Shown one piece after another: positions 1 to 5,836 of a stretch of DNA of 6,544 bases. The translations under genes and the position numbers were made by a program. This DNA comes from an uncultured Phascolarctobacterium sp. (GTDB lineage Bacteria > Bacillota > Negativicutes > Acidaminococcales > Acidaminococcaceae): positions 1 to 6,544 of the forward strand of contig CASEGD010000174.1 in the NCBI GenBank assembly GCA_949287345.1, in the 5' to 3' direction. Every line of letters begins with the position of its first letter. Position 1 is the first letter of the stretch. Below the pieces are notes generated by a model. It had not been told where the DNA came from. It worked only from the letters and a program-made list of their open reading frames with translations, and made no database searches.

Positions 1-333
1 CGTTACGCGCTCGCCCAGTGCCAGAATGTTGGCGTTGTTGTGTTCGCGGCTCATTTTGGCGCTGTACACATCGCCGCAAACGGCTGCGCGCACGCCTTTA
101 ATTTTATTGGCCGCGATAGAGATGCCGAGGCCCGTCCCGCAGACAAGAATGCCAAGTTCAGCCTCGCCGCCTGCAACGGCATGACCGACTTTTGCCGCAT
201 AGTCCGGATAATCGCAGGATTCTTCGGTGTAAGTGCCTTTATCAAGCACCTCGTAGCCTTTGCCTTCAAGATAACCTTTCAAATGGTTTTTCAGATGGAT
301 ACCGCCGTGGTCGCTTCCCATTGCGATTTTCAT
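1..333 (-). CDS. rpiB: Ribose-5-phosphate isomerase B (partial, 3' end beyond the window)
   Basis: The reading frame starts at ATG 333 and runs off the left edge after 111 residues. Family members are about 145-150 residues, so roughly the last quarter is missing. RpiB interconverts ribose-5-phosphate and ribulose-5-phosphate in the cytosolic non-oxidative pentose phosphate pathway. Family signatures are clear: GSDHGG at residues 6-11 (Asp8, His9 in the sugar-phosphate site), VCGTGLGISIAANK at 64-77 with the catalytic-base Cys65, and SREHNNAN at 95-102 with His98. A Shine-Dalgarno-like AAGGTGA lies 5 nt before the ATG. The gene begins 34 nt after the tsaC stop on the same strand and probably shares its transcript. 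In many Bacillota this gene sits in the same prfA-prmC-sua5 neighbourhood. The visible part shows no damage. Confidence 0.95.
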   Translation of the reverse strand, partial: MKIAMGSDHGGIHLKNHLKGYLEGKGYEVLDKGTYTEESCDYPDYAAKVGHAVAGGEAELGILVCGTGLGISIAANKIKGVRAAVCGDVYSAKMSREHNNANILALGERVT

Positions 334-367
334 AACCGTCACCTTCAGTCCTATTATTGGTATAGGT

Positions 368-1456
368 TTATTTTAACACAAAACTTTTAAGTTGCGAACT
401 GTTTTTTAATAATGCTTCAATCTCATCCAAAGTTAAAACCTGACGTCCCGCCGCTTTGCGCATGCGGTTCATCACGGCAAGGCCGATGCCGTCCTCCGTC
501 ACGCCTTCGGAAAATATCAGCTGCACGCCGAGCTTATCGCAGCGGCGCAGCATACGGTACAGCTTAACGGCAAGGTCGGTTTTAGCGCTGCCCCAGTTTA
601 AAATGTGCAGGTTCTGCGTGCGCTGCATGCTTTCAGCCACTTCGCCGCAGATTACTGCCACCGGCGCAAAATTTGCCGCTTCCTTTGCCAGCAGCGGCAG
701 CTTCGCCAGCGCTTCGCCTTCCACCACATACATGCTGGCTTTCGGCGCATAATGGCGGTACTTCATGCCCGGCGCTTTGGGCTTGGCAGCTTCCACACCG
801 GCAAGGGCGGGGTCAAGCTCCACCTTGCCCAAAACTTCTTCCAGCTGCTCACGCGTAATTCCGCCCGGGCGGAGGATTACAGGCACTTCGCCCGTCGTAT
901 CGACGATGGTTGATTCCACGCCTACTTCGCACGCGCCGCCGTCGACGATGCCCGCAATGCGCCCCTGCATATCCGCCAGCACCGTTTCCGCATCGGTCGG
1001 GCTGGGCTTGCCGGATATGTTGGCCGAAGGCGCTGCTATCGGCGTACCTGCCAAACGTATCAGCTCTGCCGCTACCGGATGCGACGGCATACGCACCGCC
1101 ACCGTGTCAAGCCCGGCGCTTACTTCATCCGGCACAATGCCGCTTTTGGCAACAATTACCGTCAGCGGCCCGGGCCAGAACTTATCAATCAAAATCTCCG
1201 CCTGTTTCGTCAGGCCGCTGGTTAATTTCAATATATCTTTTTTACCGGCAATATGCAGAATCAGCGGGTTATCGCTGGGGCGTCCCTTGGCTTCAAAAAT
1301 TTTGCGCACTGCCGCGCCGTTCAGGCCGTCAGCGCCAAGCCCGTACACCGTTTCCGTCGGGAAAGCCACCGCCTCGCCCTTTTTTATCAGCGCCGCCGCC
1401 TCACGCAGCGCAGCGCCGTCAGTATCAGTCTGCAAGTTCCAATAATGCGTCTGCAT
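368..1456 (-). CDS. tsaC: Threonylcarbamoyl-AMP synthase, Sua5 type (YrdC plus Sua5 domain)
   Basis: The 362-residue cytosolic enzyme is expected to make threonylcarbamoyl-AMP from threonine, bicarbonate and ATP, the first step of the t6A37 modification of ANN-decoding tRNAs. The YrdC domain (about 12-200) shows PTETVYGLGA at 33-42, KGRPSDNPLILH at 57-68, FWPGPLT at 93-99, VAVRMPSHP at 119-127, PIAAPSANISGKPSPT at 139-154, VESTIVD at 180-186 and ILRPGGI at 194-200. The linker APGMKYRHYAP (228-238) and a C-terminal Sua5 domain (about 240-345) make it the long Sua5 form rather than short TsaC. An upstream in-frame start at 1480 adds eight residues. I chose ATG 1456 because AAGGA (1464-1468) lies 7 nt before it and the homologous protein starts there. 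The start lies inside the 3' end of prmC by 32 bp, so translation may be coupled to that gene. Confidence 0.94.
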   Translation of the reverse strand: MQTHYWNLQTDTDGAALREAAALIKKGEAVAFPTETVYGLGADGLNGAAVRKIFEAKGRPSDNPLILHIAGKKDILKLTSGLTKQAEILIDKFWPGPLTVIVAKSGIVPDEVSAGLDTVAVRMPSHPVAAELIRLAGTPIAAPSANISGKPSPTDAETVLADMQGRIAGIVDGGACEVGVESTIVDTTGEVPVILRPGGITREQLEEVLGKVELDPALAGVEAAKPKAPGMKYRHYAPKASMYVVEGEALAKLPLLAKEAANFAPVAVICGEVAESMQRTQNLHILNWGSAKTDLAVKLYRMLRRCDKLGVQLIFSEGVTEDGIGLAVMNRMRKAAGRQVLTLDEIEALLKNSSQLKSFVLK

Positions 1457-2233
1457 AAGTAATTCCTTCTTTCGCTGCAAAAACCATGCGCTCTATACCG
1501 GCGTAATCGTGGCGCACCGCCACTGCCGATTTCAAACGCCATAAAGCCGTTGCCGTTCAAATATTTCGGCGCACCGGCGATAATACGGCGGTAAAAATCA
1601 AGTCCGTCCGCTCCGCCGTCAAGAGCAAGGCGCGGCTCGCGTTTAACATCCGCCGCCAGCGTGCCGATATCGGCGCTTGGTATGTACGGCGGGTTGGAAA
1701 TGATAACGTCAAATTTTACGCCCTGCGGCAGATTGGCGTACAAATCGCTGCGCACAAAATTCAAGCGCTGCGCCACGCCGATGCTTTCCGCATTCTGCTG
1801 CGCCACTTTCAGCGCGCCGGGCGACACATCCACGGCAGTGCCTTTTGCGTTTGGCAGCATGTCCAACAGCGATACGATAATTGCGCCGCTGCCGGTGCCG
1901 ATGTCCAAAAGCTCCGGCTTATCAATATTGCCCGCCAGCTTTGCCGCGCACTCCACCAAAAGCTCCGTTTCCGGGCGTGGCACCAAAACATCCGGCGTTA
2001 CCTTAAAATCGTACTTCATAAACGCACGGCTGCCCAAAATGTACGCCAAAGGCTCCTGCGCAGCACGGCGCGCAACATAGCCGCGGTACTGCGCCAGCTC
2101 GTGCTCCTCCAGCGGCTGGTCAAAATGTACATATAAAGTTATGCGCTGGCAGTTTAAAACGGAACAAAGCAGTATTTCCGCATCCAGGCGGATCCAGCAC
2201 CCTGGCAATAGTCCAGATAGGTTTTGCTGTCAT
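1425..2233 (-). pseudogene. prmC: Peptide chain release factor N5-glutamine methyltransferase, broken in two places
   Basis: PrmC methylates the GGQ glutamine of release factors 1 and 2. Here it is spread over three frames. From ATG 2233, with AGGTGA 6 nt upstream and 1 nt after the prfA stop, frame 1 reads MTAKPIWTIARVLD to 2192 and then derails, stopping at 2120. Frame 2 (2190-1519, 224 residues) holds the body: RLDAEILL, the SAM motif LLDIGTGSGA, the catalytic NPPY in SNPPYIP, and REPRLALDGGADGLDFYRRII. It then runs out of family sequence after FEIGSG. Frame 3 (1517-1425) resumes with VRHDYAGIERMVFAAK and ends at TGA 1425. Each junction needs one base skipped. Compared with E. coli and B. 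subtilis PrmC from memory, about 12 residues are missing at the first junction and about 18 at the second. The catalytic core survives, but the N-terminal substrate domain and last strands are damaged. The longest open frame (TTG 2208 to TGA 1387) has no ribosome binding site and a foreign tail. Assembly error is an alternative. Confidence 0.82.
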
Positions 2234-2234
2234 T

Positions 2235-3302
2235 TTATTTCACCTGTTGTAACTGTTCGCTTTGCCTTGCCGTAATCAGTGCATCCAGAACTTCGTCAAG
2301 GTCGCCGTTTAAAATGGCGTCCAGGCGGTGCAGCGTCAGCCCGATACGGTGGTCGGTTACGCGCCCCTGCGGATAGTTATAGGTACGGATACGCTCGCTG
2401 CGGTCACCCGTGCCGACCTGGCTTTTGCGGTCCTGCGCCGTTGCCGCACGCTGTTTTTCCTGTTCCATTTCCAAAACACGGCTGCGCAAAACACGCATGC
2501 ACTTTTCGCGGTTTTTAAGCTGCGATTTTTCGTCCTGGCACTGCGCCACAATCCCCGTGGGGATATGCGTAATGCGCACTGCCGATTCGGTTTTATTTAC
2601 GTACTGGCCGCCTGCGCCGCCCGCACGGTAAGTGTCAATCCTTAAATCAGCGGGGTTGATTTCGATATCTACTTCCTCCGCCTCCGGCAGCACCGCCACC
2701 GTAACGGTCGAAGTATGTACGCGCCCCTGCGATTCCGTTTCCGGCACGCGCTGCACGCGGTGTACGCCGCTTTCAAACTTCATGCGCCCGTAAACGCCCG
2801 CGCCGCTTAACTGAAACACAATTTCCTTAAAGCCGCCAAGCTCCGTCGGGCTGGCGTCCATAATTTCAAGGCTCCACCTGCGGCTTTCGGCATAATGCTG
2901 GTACATGCGGAACAACACGCCCGCAAAAAGTGCCGCTTCCTCACCGCCCGCACCGCCGCGGATTTCCACAATCGCGTTTTTATCGTCGTTGGGGTCGGAA
3001 GGCAGCAGCAAAATTTTCAGCTTCTGCTCATATTCCTCAAGCTGCGGTTTCAGCTCCTTCAGTTCCTCCTGCGCCATCGCCGCCAGTTCCTTATCACTGC
3101 CGTCGGCAATAATTTCTTCCGCTTCCTCACGTGCCTTGTTCAGCACCTTGTATTCGCGGTAAGCCGTCACCACGTCAGTCAGTTTGGCATGCGCGCGCGC
3201 GTATTTCTGCCACTCCGTCTGGTTGGCAATCACGTCCGGGTCGCTGATTTTCGCTTCCAAATCAAGATATTTATCTTCAAGTGCCTGTAGTTTGTCAAGC
3301 AT
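2235..3302 (-). CDS. prfA: Peptide chain release factor 1
   Basis: This intact 355-residue protein has the usual length for RF1. It recognises UAA and UAG in the ribosomal A site and triggers peptide release. The N-terminal helical domain (about 1-100) is rich in charged residues and coiled-coil-like. The PCRF domain carries [15 protein letters not shown] at 113-127. The stop-codon-reading tripeptide is PET at 187-189 within [15 protein letters not shown], which marks RF1 rather than RF2 (SPF). The catalytic GGQ is at 231-233 within [19 protein letters not shown]. The C-terminal part has [16 protein letters not shown] at 305-320. AGGAG lies 9 nt before ATG 3302. The start overlaps the end of the DUF1385 gene by 8 bp, and the stop is 1 nt before the prmC start, indicating translational coupling along one operon. 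Gln233 is the residue PrmC would methylate, yet the adjacent prmC looks broken. Confidence 0.98.
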   Translation of the reverse strand: MLDKLQALEDKYLDLEAKISDPDVIANQTEWQKYARAHAKLTDVVTAYREYKVLNKAREEAEEIIADGSDKELAAMAQEELKELKPQLEEYEQKLKILLLPSDPNDDKNAIVEIRGGAGGEEAALFAGVLFRMYQHYAESRRWSLEIMDASPTELGGFKEIVFQLSGAGVYGRMKFESGVHRVQRVPETESQGRVHTSTVTVAVLPEAEEVDIEINPADLRIDTYRAGGAGGQYVNKTESAVRITHIPTGIVAQCQDEKSQLKNREKCMRVLRSRVLEMEQEKQRAATAQDRKSQVGTGDRSERIRTYNYPQGRVTDHRIGLTLHRLDAILNGDLDEVLDALITARQSEQLQQVK

Positions 3303-4221
3303 TGGCAGGTTCTCCTGTTAATTTTTCTTCCGGGCACATTTCCGGTTCTTCAGCCAAATCCTCCGGCGGTACAACCGCTTTAAGCGAAGCAATCGCCACT
3401 TCAATCTGGTCGTCGTCCGGCTGGCGGGTGGTAAGCTTTTGCAGCAAAAGCCCCGGCGTAATGGCAACGCGCACCAGCGGATTATCCGTGTGCGCACCGG
3501 CATAACGGATAAGCTCGTAGCTGACGCCCGCAATTACCGGCATCAGCAGAATGCGCGAAGCAATGCGCTCCACAAGATTGGGCCAGCCCAGAAAAGTAAA
3601 TATAAACATGCTTATCAGCATGACTATCATCAAAAAGTTAGTGCCGCAGCGGGGGTGCAGCGTGCTGAACGGGCGCACGTTTTCAACTTTCAGCGGCAGC
3701 CCGGCTTCGTAAGTGTAAATGGTTTTGTGTTCCGCACCGTGGTACTGAAACACGCGCTGAATATCGCGCATTGAAGAAATTGCGGCAATATAGGCAAGGA
3801 AAATCGCCATGCGCAAAACGCCTTCCGCTAAATTCAGCGCCATGTGGTCCTGCGTAAAATCGGTTATAAAACGCATCGACCACGTCGGGATAATGATAAA
3901 CAGCAATATGGCAAGCCCTGCCGATACGGCAATGGTCAGCGCCATATCCTTGGAATCAAGCTTTTCGTCTTCTTCGCCCGATACCTGCGCCGAATAGCTG
4001 AGTGCCTTCATGCCCATCACAAGCGATTCGACAAGCGACACCACGCCGCGCAGGAACGGCTTTTTTAATATAGGATAACGGTCGGCAATGCTGTTAACCG
4101 GGCGCACGTCTACATTTATTTCGCCGTCCGGCTGCCTTACGGCGACGGCAACATGCGTTTTGCCGCGCATCATAACGCCTTCGATAACAGCCTGTCCGCC
4201 CACATTAGGTTTCTTATTCAT
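3295..4221 (-). CDS. yqhQ: DUF1385 family integral membrane protein (YqhQ-like)
   Basis: The protein is 308 residues, about the normal size for DUF1385, a conserved family of unknown function that includes B. subtilis YqhQ. The N-terminal part has [15 protein letters not shown] (6-20), a family hallmark. Four hydrophobic segments lie at about 93-112, 129-150, 194-213 and 223-242. Between helices 2 and 3 are the conserved [14 protein letters not shown] (159-172) and HPRCGTNF (189-196), whose His, Glu and Cys residues could bind a metal (inference only). The C-terminal tail (about 266-308) is acidic and hydrophilic. I chose ATG 4221 over the upstream in-frame start at 4251 because GAGGG (4229-4233) is 7 nt before it and the [12 protein letters not shown] start fits the family. 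The gene lies 63 nt after rpmE and overlaps prfA by 8 bp. Its constant place among translation genes in Bacillota suggests a link to protein synthesis or membrane insertion, but the sequence does not show a function. Confidence 0.9.
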   Translation of the reverse strand: MNKKPNVGGQAVIEGVMMRGKTHVAVAVRQPDGEINVDVRPVNSIADRYPILKKPFLRGVVSLVESLVMGMKALSYSAQVSGEEDEKLDSKDMALTIAVSAGLAILLFIIIPTWSMRFITDFTQDHMALNLAEGVLRMAIFLAYIAAISSMRDIQRVFQYHGAEHKTIYTYEAGLPLKVENVRPFSTLHPRCGTNFLMIVMLISMFIFTFLGWPNLVERIASRILLMPVIAGVSYELIRYAGAHTDNPLVRVAITPGLLLQKLTTRQPDDDQIEVAIASLKAVVPPEDLAEEPEMCPEEKLTGEPANA

Positions 4222-4253
4222 AGTGTGACCCTCAAAAAACTCCATATACAAAC

Positions 4254-4277
4254 ACAGCAGAGCTTTCGCTCTGCTGT
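4254..4277 (-). promoter_or_regulatory. Intercistronic hairpin between rpmE and yqhQ
   Basis: On the minus strand a perfect 10-bp stem (ACAGCAGAGC pairing with GCTCTGCTGT) closes a GAAA tetraloop, 7 nt after the rpmE stop codon. It is followed by GTTTGTATATGG rather than a run of U, so it is a poor intrinsic terminator. It could stabilise the 3' end of rpmE mRNA or act as a partial attenuator, so that the abundant ribosomal protein is made in excess over the downstream genes. The structure is seen directly; the role is inferred. Confidence 0.6.
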
Positions 4278-4284
4278 CGGTGAA

Positions 4285-4482
4285 TTATTTTCCATAACGT
4301 TTGTTGAATTTTTCGATACGGCCGCGGGCTGCTACGTTACGCTGTTGGCCGGTGAAAAACGGATGGCAGTTGGAGCAAACATCCACGCGCAGTTCCGGTT
4401 TAACAGAGCCGGTCATAAAGGTGTTACCGCATGCGCAGGTAACTTTAACTTCACTATATTTCGGATGGATTCCTTCTTTCAT
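4285..4482 (-). CDS. rpmE: 50S ribosomal protein L31 (zinc-binding type)
   Basis: The 65-residue product matches type-A bacterial L31, a protein at the subunit interface of the large ribosomal subunit. MKEGIHPKY at the start and [16 protein letters not shown] at the end are family-typical. Four cysteines, C16-x-C18 and C36-x2-C39, form the zinc site of the zinc-containing paralogue. The zinc-independent type B lacks them. AGGTG lies 8 nt before ATG 4482. The gene is first in the cluster and is served by a strong promoter at 4544-4572. About 55 nt of leader precede the start codon. In some bacteria L31 binds its own mRNA leader, but I cannot see a convincing conserved structure here. Zinc limitation often affects expression of this type, though no Zur-like operator is evident. 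Confidence 0.97.
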   Translation of the reverse strand: MKEGIHPKYSEVKVTCACGNTFMTGSVKPELRVDVCSNCHPFFTGQQRNVAARGRIEKFNKRYGK

Positions 4483-4543
4483 TACAATTACACCTCACTT
4501 TGCAAAAGACTATATATAACATTGTCGATATTAACGCTTATAC

Positions 4544-4572
4544 ATTGTAGCACAGCAGGGCAAGTTATGCAA
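4544..4572 (-). promoter_or_regulatory. Probable sigma-70 promoter of the rpmE cluster
   Basis: On the minus strand TTGCAT (4567-4572) and TACAAT (4544-4549) are separated by exactly 17 bp. The -10 box is preceded by TG at the extended position (TGCTACAAT). Transcription would start near 4537, giving a leader of about 55 nt before rpmE. The promoter sits just after the stop codon of the NuoE-like gene. That gene has no clear terminator, so read-through from it is also possible. Confidence 0.75.
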
Positions 4573-4596
4573 GTGTTATTTTTGCCGCCGCCGTTT

Positions 4597-5034
4597 TTAT
4601 TTGCCGCACAGGCGTTTAATAAGCTCGCCGTCCCATTTAATATTCGGCCCTTTGCCACAGTGCTTTAAACAATTGCAAACAGCAAAACTAAAACCTCCGC
4701 TTACGCTGATACCGCCGTTATCCACATTATAAGTTTGTTTGATAAATTTTAACAGCGCCGCCGAGCCGTTACCGGCACAATTTTTACCACCGCAAATTTC
4801 CAGACGGTGCGGCGCAGCAGCCGGTTTTAAACTTGGATAACGTTTAATAACGGCATTTAAAAAGCTTGGCTTGATGTTCAGCAACGCAGCAATTTCTTGT
4901 ACAACGTCATCTGTAAGCACACCACCATTGTTTTCCTGCACCTCTTTTAAAAGCTCCACCAGCGCAAACTGATTCTGCGGCGCATCCTGCTCCTTGTAAT
5001 ACTCCGCTGCTTCATTTATGTTCCAGTTATCCAT
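4597..5034 (-). CDS. NuoE-like thioredoxin-fold [2Fe-2S] protein (NADH dehydrogenase 24 kDa subunit family)
   Basis: The 145-residue protein matches the NuoE / 24-kDa subunit family, which carries one [2Fe-2S] cluster and normally works next to the NADH-oxidising flavoprotein (NuoF, or HydB/HndC in electron-bifurcating enzymes). An N-terminal helical region (about 20-70, with ALVELLKEVQENNGGVL and IAALLNIKPS) precedes the thioredoxin-like domain. The cluster ligands are complete: Cys81 and Cys86 in CGGKNC, and Cys122 and Cys126 in CLKHC. Two more cysteines are at 120 and 143. AAAGGA lies 5 nt before ATG 5034. No nuoF or hydrogenase gene is next to it, since rpmE lies downstream and hicAB is divergent, so its redox partner must be encoded elsewhere or it acts alone. 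Family membership is clear; the particular complex is not. Confidence 0.85.
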   Translation of the reverse strand: MDNWNINEAAEYYKEQDAPQNQFALVELLKEVQENNGGVLTDDVVQEIAALLNIKPSFLNAVIKRYPSLKPAAAPHRLEICGGKNCAGNGSAALLKFIKQTYNVDNGGISVSGGFSFAVCNCLKHCGKGPNIKWDGELIKRLCGK

Positions 5035-5074
5035 TGGTGTCCTTTCTGATAATCACTTAAAATTTTACCCAACC

Positions 5075-5103
5075 ATATTATCAAAATTATCGCGCTAAGT
5101 AAA
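5075..5103 (-). promoter_or_regulatory. Possible promoter of the NuoE-like gene
   Basis: On the minus strand TTTACT (5098-5103) and TAATAT (5075-5080) are 17 bp apart, each matching four of six consensus bases. The region is AT-rich and also holds a short direct repeat, ATTATC at 5077-5082 and 5086-5091 (plus-strand reading). Transcription would start about 35 nt before the start codon. The match is weak, and other hexamers in this AT-rich gap are possible. Confidence 0.4.
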
Positions 5104-5137
5104 TAGGCAGAAAACAAAACGTGTTTCGAACGCAAAA

Positions 5138-5163
5138 TTATACGTATTGTTTTTATACGTATT
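5138..5163 (+). promoter_or_regulatory. Two tandem palindromic boxes, candidate HicB operator
   Basis: The 11-mer TTATACGTATT occurs at 5138-5148 and again at 5153-5163, exactly 15 bp apart. Each copy contains the perfect 8-bp palindrome ATACGTAT (5140-5147 and 5155-5162). The first overlaps the proposed -35 box of hicAB by one base and the second fills the spacer between -35 and -10, so a bound repressor would block RNA polymerase. HicB antitoxins with a C-terminal DNA-binding domain repress their own operon, which makes these the natural operator candidates. The repeat is seen directly; its role is inferred. Confidence 0.6.
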
Positions 5164-5175
5164 TTATGCTATGCT
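5147..5175 (+). promoter_or_regulatory. Probable hicAB promoter
   Basis: TTGTTT (5147-5152) and TATGCT (5170-5175) are separated by 17 bp. Transcription would start near 5182, leaving only a short leader before the hicA ribosome binding site AAGGAGG (5185-5191). A second copy of TATGCT at 5165-5170 is out of register with the -35 box. The overlapping palindromes fit a repressible promoter. Confidence 0.6.
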
Positions 5176-5198
5176 ATTAAATGTAAGGAGGAATTGCA

Positions 5199-5381
5199 AT
5201 GAAGTTCAAAGAGCTTGAAGCATTGGTAAAGAACGACGGCTGGTACTTTATCGGTGCCCGCGGTTCACACTTCTTTTACCAGCACCCTACAAAGCCCGGC
5301 AAGGTTGTAATACCAAACCATAAGGGCGATGTACCTAAAGGCACTGCAAATTCCATTCTTAAACAGGCAGGCTTGAAATAA
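5199..5381 (+). CDS. hicA: HicA family toxin (mRNA interferase)
   Basis: The 60-residue protein has the normal HicA length and a double-stranded RNA-binding-domain-like fold predicted from the family. HicA cleaves mRNA and tmRNA in the cytoplasm, halting translation until neutralised by HicB. Visible signatures are MKFKELEALVKNDGWYFIG at 1-19, ARGSHFFYQHP at 20-30 with the catalytic His24 in Gly-Ser-His, VVIPNHKGD at 36-44, and the C-terminal KGTANSILKQAGL at 47-59. A consensus AAGGAGG lies 7 nt before ATG 5199, so translation should be efficient. The gene precedes hicB by 33 nt on the same strand, the usual toxin-first order. It is the first gene on the plus strand in a region otherwise coded on the minus strand, and appears more AT-rich than its neighbours, which suggests acquisition as a mobile module. 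The stop codon lies in a perfect hairpin. All key residues are present. Confidence 0.93.
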   Translation: MKFKELEALVKNDGWYFIGARGSHFFYQHPTKPGKVVIPNHKGDVPKGTANSILKQAGLK

Positions 5382-5389
5382 GCCTGCCT
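5365..5389 (+). promoter_or_regulatory. Perfect hairpin spanning the hicA stop codon
   Basis: AGGCAGGCTT (5365-5374) pairs fully with AAGCCTGCCT (5380-5389) around a 5-nt GAAAT loop. The TAA stop of hicA (5379-5381) falls at the loop edge and top of the 3' arm. No U-run follows, so it is not a standard terminator. A terminating ribosome on hicA would melt it, while a free transcript would fold it just upstream of the hicB ribosome binding site (5401-5406). It might set the toxin to antitoxin ratio by affecting mRNA decay or hicB translation. That role is inferred. Confidence 0.6.
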
Positions 5390-5414
5390 ACCCTTACCAG
5401 AAAGGATGATTAAA

Positions 5415-5825
5415 ATGTTGGCTGCTTATCCTGCCTGCTTTTACGAAGAACACGAGGGTGGATATTCTGTTATTTTCCCCGACCTTGGCATAGCAACACA
5501 GGGCGATGATTTAAACGATGCTTTAGCTATGGCGATTGACTGCCTTGCCGGTTATGTTTTTATGTCCAAACAGGAAAAGGAAGCCTTGCCGCCGCCTTCC
5601 GACATTAAGGCTATTGACATTGACGCAGAATACGACGATTATAAATCTGCCTTTATTAATATTGTAGCGGTTGATGTTGAAGAATACGCCAAAGCACATT
5701 TTGAAATTCCTGTAAAGAAAACCCTAAGCATACCAAAATGGCTTAACGATACTGCGGTAGCACGCAAAATAAACTTTTCAAACGTATTGCAGCAGGCGCT
5801 GTTAAAAGAACTAAAAATTGGCTGA
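5415..5825 (+). CDS. hicB: HicB family antitoxin with C-terminal DNA-binding domain
   Basis: The 136-residue antitoxin is expected to bind and block HicA and to repress the operon. The N-terminal partial RNase H-like HicB domain (about 1-65) shows YPACFYEEHEGGYSVIFPDL (5-24), followed by GIATQGDDLNDALAMAIDCL at 25-44. A mixed linker (about 65-98) leads to a C-terminal segment KKTLSIPKWLNDTAVARKIN (101-120) plus FSNVLQQALLKEL, which resembles a ribbon-helix-helix type DNA-binding domain (a strand, then two helices). An ATG at 5406 is in frame but directly abuts the AAAGGA (5401-5406), leaving no spacing. ATG 5415 lies 8 nt after it and gives the family-like start MLAAYPACFY, so I chose it. The gene ends just before a bidirectional terminator. 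Operator candidates upstream of hicA fit autoregulation. Confidence 0.93.
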   Translation: MLAAYPACFYEEHEGGYSVIFPDLGIATQGDDLNDALAMAIDCLAGYVFMSKQEKEALPPPSDIKAIDIDAEYDDYKSAFINIVAVDVEEYAKAHFEIPVKKTLSIPKWLNDTAVARKINFSNVLQQALLKELKIG

Positions 5826-5836
5826 TACATACAAAA

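Noticed and set aside
765..1445. Long plus-strand open frame (226 codons) opposite tsaC
   Set aside because: It is antisense to a well-supported enzyme gene, has low-complexity Ser/Ala/Pro-rich content and no family resemblance. It is a shadow frame caused by GC-rich codon bias.
2187..2192. GGATCC (BamHI site) at the first prmC junction, suggesting a cloning artefact
   Set aside because: A single 6-bp site is expected by chance at this length and no vector-like sequence adjoins it.
1510..2195. Programmed ribosomal frameshifting as the explanation for prmC
   Set aside because: Neither junction has a slippery heptamer or stimulatory structure, expected protein segments are missing at both, and no programmed shift is known for this family.
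4483..4537. Autoregulatory L31 leader RNA or riboswitch before rpmE
   Set aside because: The leader is short and AT-rich and I could not find a stable conserved stem in it. A covariance-model search would be needed to support it.
4153..4668. Plus-strand open frame (171 codons) across rpmE
   Set aside because: It lies antisense to yqhQ, rpmE, its promoter and the NuoE-like gene end, and its product resembles nothing.
5406..5414. Upstream ATG 5406 as the hicB start
   Set aside because: The ribosome binding site AAAGGA overlaps that ATG with no spacer, while ATG 5415 has an 8-nt spacer and the usual HicB N-terminus.
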